Positions 34,495 to 43,049 of a stretch of DNA of 64,000 nt are shown here, in pieces; within the stretch, counting starts at the first letter, position 1, and every line of letters begins with the position of its first letter. Both the position numbers and the translations under genes were made by a program. Where the stretch lies: positions 62,001 to 126,000 of the forward strand of contig JBAZUK010000002.1 in assembly GCA_041661445.1 (NCBI GenBank), read 5' to 3'. This DNA comes from JBAZUK01 sp041661445. Lineage in GTDB: Bacteria > Chlamydiota > Chlamydiia > Chlamydiales > SM23-39. The notes beneath the pieces were generated by a model. That model did no database searches. It saw nothing but the letters and a program-made list of their open reading frames with translations, and was not told the DNA's origin.

Positions 34495-36042
34495 ATGGAA
34501 ACATTTTGTTCAAATAAAATTTTAACTGTAAGCGAATTAACGTTTGAAATAAAATCTTTATTGGAAAAAAGATTTACCTTCATAACTCTCAAGGGAGAAA
34601 TATCGAACTTCAAAAGCCAATCTTCCGGACATATGTATTTCAGCTTAAAAGATGATGCTTCTCAAATTTCCTGCGTATTATTTAAAAAAGATGCTGAGAG
34701 TTTAAAGTCCATACCCAAAGACGGCGATCAAATTATTGTTGAGGCCCAATTAAGTGTCTATCCGCCCAGAGGCAACTATCAATTAATAATCAGAAAATTA
34801 TCTTATTTAGGTTTAGGCGAATTGCTACAAAAGCTTCACGAACTTAAAGAAACTTTAAAAAAAAGAGGCTGGTTTGATCCATCAAACAAAAAAAGTCTCC
34901 CCCTTTATCCGAAAAAAATCGGCATAGTTACCTCTCCGACAGGTTCCGTTATTCAGGATATTTTAAATGTTTTGAAAAGAAGATTTTCCGGATTCCATCT
35001 GATTCTAAATCCGGTAAAAGTGCAAGGAATTGGTTCTAAAGAAGAAATAGCTTCGGCTATCGAGGATTTTAATAAATACAATCTTGTTGATGTCATCATT
35101 GTAGCAAGAGGCGGAGGTTCTTTAGAAGATTTATGGGCATTTAATGAGGAAATAGTAGCTAAAGCAATATTTGAATCAACGATTCCAATCATCTCTGCCA
35201 TAGGCCATGAAACTGATTTCTGCATCAGTGATTTTGTAGCGGATATAAGGGCTCCTACACCATCTGCAGCAGCTGAGATCGTGATAAAAGAAAAAAATCA
35301 TTTTTTTGATACTTTAAGCAGTTATAAAAAACAGATTTCCAAACAAGTTTTATTTCGACTGCAGAATTTAAAAATAAAATTAAATGGTTATCTAAAGCAT
35401 CCTATTTTCTCCTCTCCCTATTCCCTAATAGGCAAGCAGATACAAATGCTGGATGATATTAAAAATTTAATTGAAAACAGTTTAAGACAAAAGGTTGAAC
35501 GGCAAAGAGATATTTTAAAGCTTTACTCAAATCAAGTGAATTCATTAAATCCCCTAATAAAGCTGAACGTTTTGAAAAACAGATTAAATAGTTATCAAAA
35601 ACACCCCTTATTTTCATCTCCATACCTTTTAATAAATAAACGATCCGAAATGTTAGATGACATAAGAGCACTAATCGAGAACAGTCTGAAGCAAAAAGTG
35701 AATAATCAAAAAGATTTTCTAAAGTTTTTTTCAAATCAATTAAATTCTTTAAATCCTATCCCGAAAATAAAAACTTTAAAGAATGAATCAAAAATATTTT
35801 ATAAAAAATTGGATCTTGCCGTTAAAAATATTCTTTCTATAAAAAAAGAAAGATTTACGAAACTAGTATCTCATTTAAATGCAATGGATCCAAAAAACGT
35901 ATTAAAAAAGGGTTATAGTATTCTCTTCTCTGAAAAGGACAGTTCCATTATCCTATCAGAGAGCAATGTATCAGATGGAGATAAAATTTCTGCCCTTTTA
36001 TCTGATGGAAAAATTTATGCAACAATCGAGAGGAAAAAATGA
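34495..36042 (+). CDS. xseA: exodeoxyribonuclease VII large subunit with internal duplication
   Basis: The large subunit of ExoVII, degrading single-stranded DNA. It has an N-terminal OB fold (TLKGEISNFKSQSSGHMYFSLKD), a catalytic region (IGIVTSPTGSVIQDI, ARGGGSLEDLWAFNEE, ISAIGHETDFCISDFVAD, RAPTPSAAAE), then a long coiled-coil region and a C-terminal LSDGKIYATIE strand. I chose the ATG at 34495 because the frame to 34438 would start inside the -35 of its own promoter. The 515 residues exceed the usual 400-450 because of a 68-residue tandem duplication in the coiled coil. Coupled to xseB by ATGA. Confidence 0.93.
   Translation: METFCSNKILTVSELTFEIKSLLEKRFTFITLKGEISNFKSQSSGHMYFSLKDDASQISCVLFKKDAESLKSIPKDGDQIIVEAQLSVYPPRGNYQLIIRKLSYLGLGELLQKLHELKETLKKRGWFDPSNKKSLPLYPKKIGIVTSPTGSVIQDILNVLKRRFSGFHLILNPVKVQGIGSKEEIASAIEDFNKYNLVDVIIVARGGGSLEDLWAFNEEIVAKAIFESTIPIISAIGHETDFCISDFVADIRAPTPSAAAEIVIKEKNHFFDTLSSYKKQISKQVLFRLQNLKIKLNGYLKHPIFSSPYSLIGKQIQMLDDIKNLIENSLRQKVERQRDILKLYSNQVNSLNPLIKLNVLKNRLNSYQKHPLFSSPYLLINKRSEMLDDIRALIENSLKQKVNNQKDFLKFFSNQLNSLNPIPKIKTLKNESKIFYKKLDLAVKNILSIKKERFTKLVSHLNAMDPKNVLKKGYSILFSEKDSSIILSESNVSDGDKISALLSDGKIYATIERKK
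35368..35775 (+). repeat. 204-bp in-frame tandem duplication in xseA
   Basis: Copy 1 (35368-35571) and copy 2 (35572-35775) encode related 68-residue units sharing KHPxFSSPYxLI, MLDDIxxLIENSLxQKV and SNQxNSLNP. The unit lies in the coiled-coil arm, so copy number sets the arm's length. Confidence 0.85.
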
Positions 36043-36308
36043 CAGAAGAAATGTTATTTGAGAAAGCCTTTGGAAGGCTTGAAGAAATTCTTCAAAAAAT
36101 GAATGAGGGTACGGTATCTTTGGATGCTTCATTAAAATTATTTGAGGAAGCTAATATTTTAATATCAAAATGCAATGAAAAACTAATAAGCGCCGAACAA
36201 AAGATTGAAGTCTTAATAAAAAATCGAAATTCATCTTTAGAAATGGAAAAAGGGGTCCCTAAAACTGCCTCTTTCGAACCCTCAAAAGAGAATTTATTGG
36301 AAAAATAA
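36039..36308 (+). CDS. xseB: exodeoxyribonuclease VII small subunit
   Basis: The small helical-hairpin subunit that coats the coiled-coil arm of XseA. The first 65 residues match the family (FEKAFGRLEEILQKMNEG, SLDASLKLFEEA, CNEKLISAEQKIEVL), and a tail of about 25 residues follows. It overlaps xseA by ATGA, and dxs starts directly after its stop. The small and large subunits are expected to form one complex. Confidence 0.93.
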   Translation: MTEEMLFEKAFGRLEEILQKMNEGTVSLDASLKLFEEANILISKCNEKLISAEQKIEVLIKNRNSSLEMEKGVPKTASFEPSKENLLEK

Positions 36309-38192
36309 ATGTTATTAGAAAACATTACATCGCCAAAAGATATAAAAAAGTTATCCATAGAAGAACTTGAAATTCTATCTGGTGAAATAAGAAATAGAAT
36401 CATTGAAGTGTTATCAACAAATGGAGGCCATTTGGCTTCAAATCTTGGAATTGTTGAGTTGACCTTAGCCCTTCACTTTGTTTTTAATTCTCCTTATGAT
36501 AAATTTATTTTTGACGTCAGTCATCAGATCTATACTCACAAACTGATCACAGGAAGAAATAAAAAATTCGATTCTCTTAGACAGTACAAAGGTATCTCGG
36601 GCTTTTCCAATCCTAAGGAATCTCCCCATGATCATTTTCAAGCCGGACATGCCGGCGTAGCTATTTCCCTTGGATTAGGGCTTTGCAAAAACCGCGATTT
36701 TTTAAAAAGAGATGAGCACATCATACCGATTATCGGAGATGCCACGCTGACCTGCGGCCTTGCTTTAGAAGGCTTAAATAACATTGATGCCGAGCTAAAA
36801 AAATATATAATCATTTTAAATGATAATAAAATGGCGATTTCTGAAAATGTTGGAAATATTAAAAGTATTTTAAGCAGGCTTTTGAATAACCCCATTTCTA
36901 ATAAATTATATACAGAAATGCAGACACTGCTATCCAAAATACCCAATTTTGGAAACCTTTTGGCAAAACAAGGCAAAAAAGTAACCGAATCTCTAAAAAA
37001 CCTAGTAAGTCCAGCTTCTTTTTTCGAACAGCAGAATCTTTCATACATCGGTCCAATAGATGGGCATAACATAAAAAAACTAATAGAAACATTCAATTCC
37101 ATTAAAGATAATCCTCGGCCTGTAATAGTACATGTGATGACAAGTAAAGGAAAAGGAATGGAAAAGGCCATTTTAAATCCGACTTCCTATCATGGCGTTA
37201 AACCATTTGATCTTAAAACCGGCGATTTTAAATCTATTTCCAAACTTACCTTTCCGAAAGTATTTGGAAAACATGTTTTAGCAATGGCCAAATCCGATCC
37301 GAATATTATTGTAATTAATCCAGCTATGATTAAAGGCTCATCTTTAACCGATTTAAAAAATGCTTTTCCAAACAGGTGCATTGATGTCGGAATAGCAGAA
37401 GGTCATGCTATAACTCTTGCAGGAGGAATTGCTTTTAATAATAATTTAAAAGTGATCGTAAATATTTATTCAACATTTTTACAAAGATCTTTTGATAATA
37501 TTTTTCATGATATATGCCTGCAACATGCCCCTGTTGTTTTCGCAATAGACAGATCGGGACTCTCCGGACCAGATGGATCAACCCATCACGGCATTTATGA
37601 TATTTCATTTTTAAATGCCATGCCGAACATCGTTATTGCTCAACCTAGAAACGGCAACTTATTAAAAGAACTTTTGTCTTCTGTATTCGACTGGAAAAAA
37701 ACTGTTGCAATAAGATATCCAAATCTTGAAACCCAAGAAGAAGATCTGCCGCTTAGAAAATTAAATGAAAAATCTTATGACATATTAAATACAGGAAGTA
37801 AAATCTTAATAATTGCAATCGGTCATATGTATAAAACAGCCCAAGAGGTAAACGAAATATTAAAGCAAAATGGATACAATGCAACTATTCTGGATCCGAT
37901 ATTTATTAAGCCTTTAAATAAAGAACTTCTTCAGAATCTTACTTCCTTGCATGATTATGTAATCACTATAGAAGAACATAGTGTTACCTCAGGATTCGGA
38001 TCGATTTATAATAATTTTCTGGTTCAATATAACTTAAGACCTAAGCAAGTGTTAAATTTTGGGCTGCAGGATGAGTTCATTGAACATGGAAGAAATGATG
38101 AGCTTTTAAAAGAAAACAAGCTTGATGCAAAATCTATTTCAGATAAAATCTTAAATAGTATAGGAAGTAATTTAGAAGCCAGCATAAGGTGA
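36309..38192 (+). CDS. dxs: 1-deoxy-D-xylulose-5-phosphate synthase
   Basis: A thiamine-diphosphate enzyme catalysing the first step of the MEP isoprenoid pathway. The 627-residue transketolase fold shows GGHLASNLGIVELTLALH, the ThDP site IGDATLTCG...NDNKMAIS, SYIGPIDGHN, KGKGM, the Glu-containing DVGIAEGHAI and DRSGLSGPDGSTHHG. In the ThDP motif the usual GDG reads GDA, a conservative change. It directly follows xseB and precedes nadK by 4 nt, matching a chlamydial xseA-xseB-dxs order. Confidence 0.93.
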   Translation: MLLENITSPKDIKKLSIEELEILSGEIRNRIIEVLSTNGGHLASNLGIVELTLALHFVFNSPYDKFIFDVSHQIYTHKLITGRNKKFDSLRQYKGISGFSNPKESPHDHFQAGHAGVAISLGLGLCKNRDFLKRDEHIIPIIGDATLTCGLALEGLNNIDAELKKYIIILNDNKMAISENVGNIKSILSRLLNNPISNKLYTEMQTLLSKIPNFGNLLAKQGKKVTESLKNLVSPASFFEQQNLSYIGPIDGHNIKKLIETFNSIKDNPRPVIVHVMTSKGKGMEKAILNPTSYHGVKPFDLKTGDFKSISKLTFPKVFGKHVLAMAKSDPNIIVINPAMIKGSSLTDLKNAFPNRCIDVGIAEGHAITLAGGIAFNNNLKVIVNIYSTFLQRSFDNIFHDICLQHAPVVFAIDRSGLSGPDGSTHHGIYDISFLNAMPNIVIAQPRNGNLLKELLSSVFDWKKTVAIRYPNLETQEEDLPLRKLNEKSYDILNTGSKILIIAIGHMYKTAQEVNEILKQNGYNATILDPIFIKPLNKELLQNLTSLHDYVITIEEHSVTSGFGSIYNNFLVQYNLRPKQVLNFGLQDEFIEHGRNDELLKENKLDAKSISDKILNSIGSNLEASIR

Positions 38193-38196
38193 AAAC

Positions 38197-39054
38197 ATGA
38201 TTATCGCACTTTTTCCCAATGAAGAAAAAAAAACTTCATTTGATATAGCAAAACAAATAGTGACTTTTTTAAAAAAGCACAACATTGAAGTAGTTAGCGA
38301 AGATGAAAAAGCAAAAGCTCTAGGTATTAGATCTATTTCTCATATTAATCAGAATGAAATCAAATTCCTAATTACTATGGGAGGAGACGGAACGATTCTC
38401 CGCCTGGCTAATAAATTCTCTCAGATTGATGCTGCTATATTGGGAATAAATCTTGGTAATTTAGGTTTCATGGCAGACATCCCCCAGGATGACATTTTTC
38501 CCTCTCTTGAAGATCTGATCTCAAATAAATTTACAATCGAAAACAGAATGATGCTCGAAGGCAGAACAAATAATAATGAGTCCTTTTTAGCTGCTAATGA
38601 CATCGTTTTTCATCGAGCTTTAAACCCATCTTTAATAGAGTTGGCAATTTATACAGACAATACATATGTCAATACTTTTTCATCAGATGGGATAATCATC
38701 GCTACTCCAAATGGTTCCACTGCTTATTCGCTTTCTGCAGGAGGTCCAATCTTATCACCTCAGCTGGAAGCTTTTCTTATTACTCAAATATGCCCTCATA
38801 CAATTTCCAATAGACCTTTAGTTTTAACAGCAGACCATGAAATCGAAATTAAATATATCTCTAAATCAAAAAAACCGATTATGGTACATGCTGATGGAAT
38901 AACCAGTTATGAAATGCAAACTGATCAAACATTCAAAATAAAAAAAAGCAAAAAGTTTTTCAAGCTCGTGAAACTAAAAAGACATGATTATTATTCAACG
39001 CTTAGGTCTAAATTAAACTGGACAGGAACAACAAAAAAAGAATTTTCCATCTAG
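38197..39054 (+). CDS. nadK: NAD kinase
   Basis: It phosphorylates NAD to NADP. The 285 residues contain the family's TMGGDGTILRLAN near residue 62, LGINLGNLGFMAD, the NGSTAYSLSAGGPI motif and the HADGITSYE segment near the C-terminus. An AAGGTG ribosome-binding site lies inside the end of dxs. It is the last gene of the xseA-xseB-dxs-nadK operon and converges with the RING-protein gene 24 nt beyond its stop. Confidence 0.95.
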   Translation: MIIALFPNEEKKTSFDIAKQIVTFLKKHNIEVVSEDEKAKALGIRSISHINQNEIKFLITMGGDGTILRLANKFSQIDAAILGINLGNLGFMADIPQDDIFPSLEDLISNKFTIENRMMLEGRTNNNESFLAANDIVFHRALNPSLIELAIYTDNTYVNTFSSDGIIIATPNGSTAYSLSAGGPILSPQLEAFLITQICPHTISNRPLVLTADHEIEIKYISKSKKPIMVHADGITSYEMQTDQTFKIKKSKKFFKLVKLKRHDYYSTLRSKLNWTGTTKKEFSI

Positions 39055-39078
39055 TAATTTTTTAGATTCACTAATTTT

Positions 39079-40245
39079 TTATAAGAGAGAGCAAGAACTA
39101 TTCTTATAAGCTGGGGATATTTTATTTAGAAGATGCGATCTAAAATTACTATTACTAATAAACATTACTATTTGCTCTGCAAAATTTTTTTCTGACAAGC
39201 AGAGTTCAGCTATTTCTCCTAAAGCCTCTGATTTTTCTGGTCCATCTGGAATTACCATTGCTATTTCTTCACTTAGTTTTAGTAACCTTGAAGATTGCTG
39301 AGAATCCTTTTCTAGTACATAAGCTTTAGCTATCATGCATAAAGCAATTGATTGGCTCCGTTCATAAGGAATTGCCATTGCTATTTGTTCCGCTTTAGAT
39401 AAATCCTTTTCTGAAATATAAGCTTTAGCTATTTTAAATAAAGCAGATGATTTGTAAATTCCATGAGGAATTGCCATTGCTATTTGTTCCGCTTTAGATA
39501 AATCCTTTTCTGAAATATAAGCTTCGGCTATTTCACATAAAGTCTGAAATTTGAAATATTCATCAGGAATTGCCATTGCTATTTGTTCTGCTTTAGATAA
39601 ATCCTTTTCTGAAATATAAGCTTTAGCTATTTTAAATAAAGCATATGATTTGCTATCCTCATCAGGAATTGCCATTGCTACTCGTTCACTTTGCATTAAT
39701 AACCTTGAAGCTTGCTGAGGATCATGTTCTCGTAAATAAATTCCGGCTATTCTATGTAAGATTTCTGATTTTTTCTTTTCATCAGGAATTGACATTATTT
39801 CTTTAAAAACTTCAGGGTTTTCATTAAAATTCACTGCAGCTTTTAAATCATTCTCTAAGAGATCTGTATATATTATTTCAATCTCATCAGGTGAGCAGCA
39901 TGCAATACTTTTCCTAAAAACCAACCAAGTTTTACCTGTAGTATCGACAAAAACTTCTGAAAAATTTTCCATACTATAAAATTTTTCATAGGCTCTTCTG
40001 CATATAGGACAATTCTTATTTTCATCTGACCATTCATTAATGCATCTATCGCAAAATATGTGATTGACTGTAGAACAAACTCTTAGAACTTTGATTTCCA
40101 AAACATTTTCATCAGCAATATATCTAATTTTAGGTTTATCAGTAATTAAAACATTAGGATAAACAGAACCATTATTTGCTCCAAATCCTTCTAGACAAAT
40201 CGGGCAAGAAATTGGTGATGTTGTAAGATTAGCCATGTTTTTCAA
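39079..40245 (-). CDS. RING-finger protein with TPR-like 33-residue repeats (candidate E3 ubiquitin ligase effector)
   Basis: A 388-residue protein without signal peptide or membrane helix. The N-terminal about 90 residues carry a RING-type zinc site: CPIC, a 39-residue loop, then C-x4-H-x2-C-x2-C and CPIC. The rest is helical, dominated by 33-residue repeats of the form YISEKDLSKAEQIAMAIP followed by a variable stretch and an AL-x-IAKA helix. The last three are near-identical at DNA level. RING plus protein-binding repeats is a eukaryotic E3 ligase layout; bacteria lack ubiquitin, so a host target is likely. Secretion and activity are inferred. Confidence 0.8.
   Translation of the reverse strand: MKNMANLTTSPISCPICLEGFGANNGSVYPNVLITDKPKIRYIADENVLEIKVLRVCSTVNHIFCDRCINEWSDENKNCPICRRAYEKFYSMENFSEVFVDTTGKTWLVFRKSIACCSPDEIEIIYTDLLENDLKAAVNFNENPEVFKEIMSIPDEKKKSEILHRIAGIYLREHDPQQASRLLMQSERVAMAIPDEDSKSYALFKIAKAYISEKDLSKAEQIAMAIPDEYFKFQTLCEIAEAYISEKDLSKAEQIAMAIPHGIYKSSALFKIAKAYISEKDLSKAEQIAMAIPYERSQSIALCMIAKAYVLEKDSQQSSRLLKLSEEIAMVIPDGPEKSEALGEIAELCLSEKNFAEQIVMFISNSNFRSHLLNKISPAYKNSSCSLL
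39380..39677 (-). repeat. 99-bp tandem repeats in the RING/TPR-like gene
   Basis: Three copies with an almost identical core of about 45 bp begin at about 39381, 39480 and 39579. Flanking copies are more diverged, pointing to recent amplification of the 33-residue unit. Confidence 0.85.
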
Positions 40246-40558
40246 TCTTTTTTATTTTTTATCTTTCCAAAGCGCGTTAGGTTTAAGCCATCATTTATCA
40301 CAAATATCTGTATATGATTAAGATAAGTCATTGTACTTCCAATTTATTATAATAAACTTACAGTACAAATAAAATTTCAATTAAATTATTAATAATAAAA
40401 TAGATTATATTACAAAAATGGCTTTTAATTCATTCAAATTATTTTCAGCTATGAGAACTCTTTGTAATTAAAAACATTCTATTTTTTATTTTAGTACATG
40501 AAGCAGTATAAACTATTTAAAAACCTCAAAACAATAATATTTTGATCTTTTTATAAAA
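40246..40558. other. AT-rich gap between the kinase and RING genes
   Basis: This 313-nt spacer is almost entirely A/T. I see no gene, tRNA or strong hairpin. It should hold the promoter of the RING gene, but no convincing -35/-10 pair stood out. Confidence 0.5.
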
Positions 40559-41899
40559 TTATTCATTTACAGCAATTTCTTCTAAAAAGTTCAAATAATA
40601 AGATGGATTTCTATGTTCAAAAGCAATCAATTGCTTTATCAAATCCATGACTTTAAGAAAACTTGGATCATCTTCTTTTATATTTCTATTTTTTGCTGCA
40701 TTTTTCATTCTTGCTTCAATTGAAAAATCAAAACCAAACATAGTATTTTTTTGTTTATAATAAGAAATCGTTTTTTCAAGATCTGCATTTGATTTATATG
40801 CTTTAGTGTCTTCGCAAAACACAAAATGTTTATCTTTCAATTCACTCTTACTGGTATCGATAAGGCTTTGCGGAGGTATGCCGATCAAAGATATAATATT
40901 TGCCAAATGATGCAGCTGCTGTTCATTTATATCTCCACAAACATCGGTTTTAAAAAGATATTCTTTAGTAAATATTTCAAATAAAATGCATCCTAAACTC
41001 CATAAATCAACATTTGATCCAATCGGGGTTTGTAAAACAGCAAATATAGATCTATAGTTTAAAGGCTGAATTATGTAACCTTTTGGACATTCTACAAAAC
41101 CTAAATTAGGTTCAAAACTTTGAGCAAAACCAAAATCTATTAAAGTTAACTTTAAAGGATCTTGGGTGCATAAAATATTTTCAGGCTTTATATCACAATG
41201 TATTATTCCTAATTTATTCATGTCTGTAAGAGTTTGTAATAAGGATCTGGTCACAAAAAACACAAAAGTTAAAGATATTTCATAAGAATTACAAAACTCT
41301 CTTAAAGCAACGCCCGAGTAAGGCATATGAATACAATACTGATATGGACCGATAATATGCCCTCGCAAATAACTAGAAACATTTCTGACATGATTATCTA
41401 TTAAATATTTCTGACAACGGTTCTCTTTTAAAGAAGAAAAAAAAGAAAACATAAAAAATTTTTTTTGATCTTCTTGCTTTAATCTCCTGCTAATTACTTT
41501 TGATATTTTTATAACATCACTACCACAAATAAATACTTCACCATATGATCCCGATCCAATTTTTTCTTCTTTATCATGAAAATCTTTATCAATCCTAATT
41601 ACGGTTTGTGTCTGTTCTTTATTAGTTTTTACATAATTGATCCAGCAGTAAGTTCTAAACAATCCATCTGTCAGTAATTTTATCAAAGAATTGGCTTCAA
41701 ATCTTGTTTTCCTATATTTCACCAATCGACCGTTCCCTACTTTTTGATGCTCATTTTCGCTTCCATTTGTTTCTAATTTTAAGTCCTGACTTTGTTCTTT
41801 CACACATTCTTTTCCTAAGTCATCTGCCGATATTGGTTTTAGTTTTTTGATCGGCTGTTTAAATGCGCTTTCTCCACTTGTGTCAAATCGAATTACCAT
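40559..41899 (-). CDS. eukaryotic-type Ser/Thr protein kinase, DYRK/CMGC-like (candidate effector)
   Basis: A 446-residue soluble protein. A polar N-terminus of about 110 residues precedes the kinase domain: Gly loop KIGSGSYGEVF, a VIKISK lysine, catalytic loop IIHCDIKPENIL, IDFGFAQ and NVDLWSLGCILFEIFT. The HCDxKPENIL loop and the WSLGCILFE helix resemble the DYRK/HIPK group more than bacterial Hanks (PknB-type) kinases. The activation-segment end reads NYRSIFAVL where NYRSPEVIL is expected, so the APE glutamate is missing. No membrane helix follows, unlike PknB. Probably acts on host or own proteins; targets unknown. Confidence 0.85.
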   Translation of the reverse strand: MVIRFDTSGESAFKQPIKKLKPISADDLGKECVKEQSQDLKLETNGSENEHQKVGNGRLVKYRKTRFEANSLIKLLTDGLFRTYCWINYVKTNKEQTQTVIRIDKDFHDKEEKIGSGSYGEVFICGSDVIKISKVISRRLKQEDQKKFFMFSFFSSLKENRCQKYLIDNHVRNVSSYLRGHIIGPYQYCIHMPYSGVALREFCNSYEISLTFVFFVTRSLLQTLTDMNKLGIIHCDIKPENILCTQDPLKLTLIDFGFAQSFEPNLGFVECPKGYIIQPLNYRSIFAVLQTPIGSNVDLWSLGCILFEIFTKEYLFKTDVCGDINEQQLHHLANIISLIGIPPQSLIDTSKSELKDKHFVFCEDTKAYKSNADLEKTISYYKQKNTMFGFDFSIEARMKNAAKNRNIKEDDPSFLKVMDLIKQLIAFEHRNPSYYLNFLEEIAVNE

Positions 41900-42035
41900 A
41901 TGATTCCATAAAATTAAAATTTTAATTTAATATATAAAAATATTTTAATAATTAAGAATAATTATTTATTTCAATAATTTATATACGTTTTTAAATAATT
42001 TTATAGAAGATAACAGATTATTAAAATTTTTAGCA

Positions 42036-43046
42036 TTAAATAAATTTAATTTTAATAAAAAAATTTTCTAACGCGTGCTTTAACTTGATATTTCTTGATA
42101 GAGAATCAACAACCTCATCGATTAAAACAATAATTTTTTCTAGTGATGGCAGGTTGTATAAATTTTGTTTTCTTAAAAGTTCTATTTTATCGGAGAAAAA
42201 AAGCAGCTTCTCATCCCCTTTTGTTTTTAGTAAATGCAGGTCTCTAAACCAATAAAAAATTTTCTCAATTAAAAGATCCACTTCTTTTTGAAAAGTAATT
42301 TGAGAATCCTTGCTAAAGCTTTGGATATATGTATCCTCCAAATGGGCTAAAGCATCTGAGAGCTCGATATAAGAAGAAATATTTTCTTTTGCCAAAATAT
42401 TAATAAGCAAATTTCTTTTTTTTAAATAATCCGGATGATTCGCTAATTCTATCGCTCTGCCGATTGAGCCATCTGCAATTTTTGCAATTTTGCTGGCATC
42501 TTCATATGAAAGAGAATTTGTTTTTTGTAAAAAAGAAATTATTTCTTCAGATTGTATATTAGAAAAATTAATTCTGAAGCATCTTGAAACAATAGTTGGA
42601 AGAATTTCATCAGACCTGCTGGAGACTAAAATAATATAACTATCAAAAGTTGGTTCTTCTAGGGTTTTTAAAAGAGCGTTTGCAGATGCCTTGAGCATCC
42701 TGTGAGCATCTTTGATTATAAAAACCTTCGCCTGAGCTTCAAAGGGAGCCATAAAGACTTCTTCTATTAGATTTTTAATAGATGCAATACTGTGTAATGA
42801 GGTTTTTCCTTCCGGCTCAAGAATATGTAAATCCGGATGGGAATTATTTTTAATTTTTTTCAAAGCATCCGGATCGATGTCGACTTCCGGATTCATTAAA
42901 TAGGTTGCTAAAGTAACGGCAAATAATGATTTTCCGATAGCGTCTGGGCCAGAAAAAAGCAAAGTATTGGATAATGTATTTGAAACAGCTGCTTTTTTTA
43001 AGTTTTCCTTAATATTATCATTGCCGATCAAATCATCAAAATTCAT
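42036..43046 (-). CDS. holB: DNA polymerase III subunit delta-prime-like (HolB)
   Basis: A 336-residue clamp-loader AAA+ protein: LLFSGPDAIGKSLFA (P-loop-like), HPDLHILEPEG, VFIIKDAHRMLKASANALLKTLEEP and the SRC motif in IVSRCFRINF. No zinc-binding Cys cluster is present between the P-loop and Walker B. Residues around 190-336 form the C-terminal helical domain. It follows tmk by 3 nt in the same operon, an arrangement I recall from Chlamydia. Distinguishing delta-prime from a shortened gamma/tau relies on length and context. Confidence 0.88.
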   Translation of the reverse strand: MNFDDLIGNDNIKENLKKAAVSNTLSNTLLFSGPDAIGKSLFAVTLATYLMNPEVDIDPDALKKIKNNSHPDLHILEPEGKTSLHSIASIKNLIEEVFMAPFEAQAKVFIIKDAHRMLKASANALLKTLEEPTFDSYIILVSSRSDEILPTIVSRCFRINFSNIQSEEIISFLQKTNSLSYEDASKIAKIADGSIGRAIELANHPDYLKKRNLLINILAKENISSYIELSDALAHLEDTYIQSFSKDSQITFQKEVDLLIEKIFYWFRDLHLLKTKGDEKLLFFSDKIELLRKQNLYNLPSLEKIIVLIDEVVDSLSRNIKLKHALENFFIKIKFI

Positions 43047-43049
43047 AAA

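Noticed and set aside
36638..37171. 177-codon minus-strand frame within dxs
   Set aside because: Antisense to conserved dxs codons, with no domain or promoter; typical shadow of an AT-rich gene.
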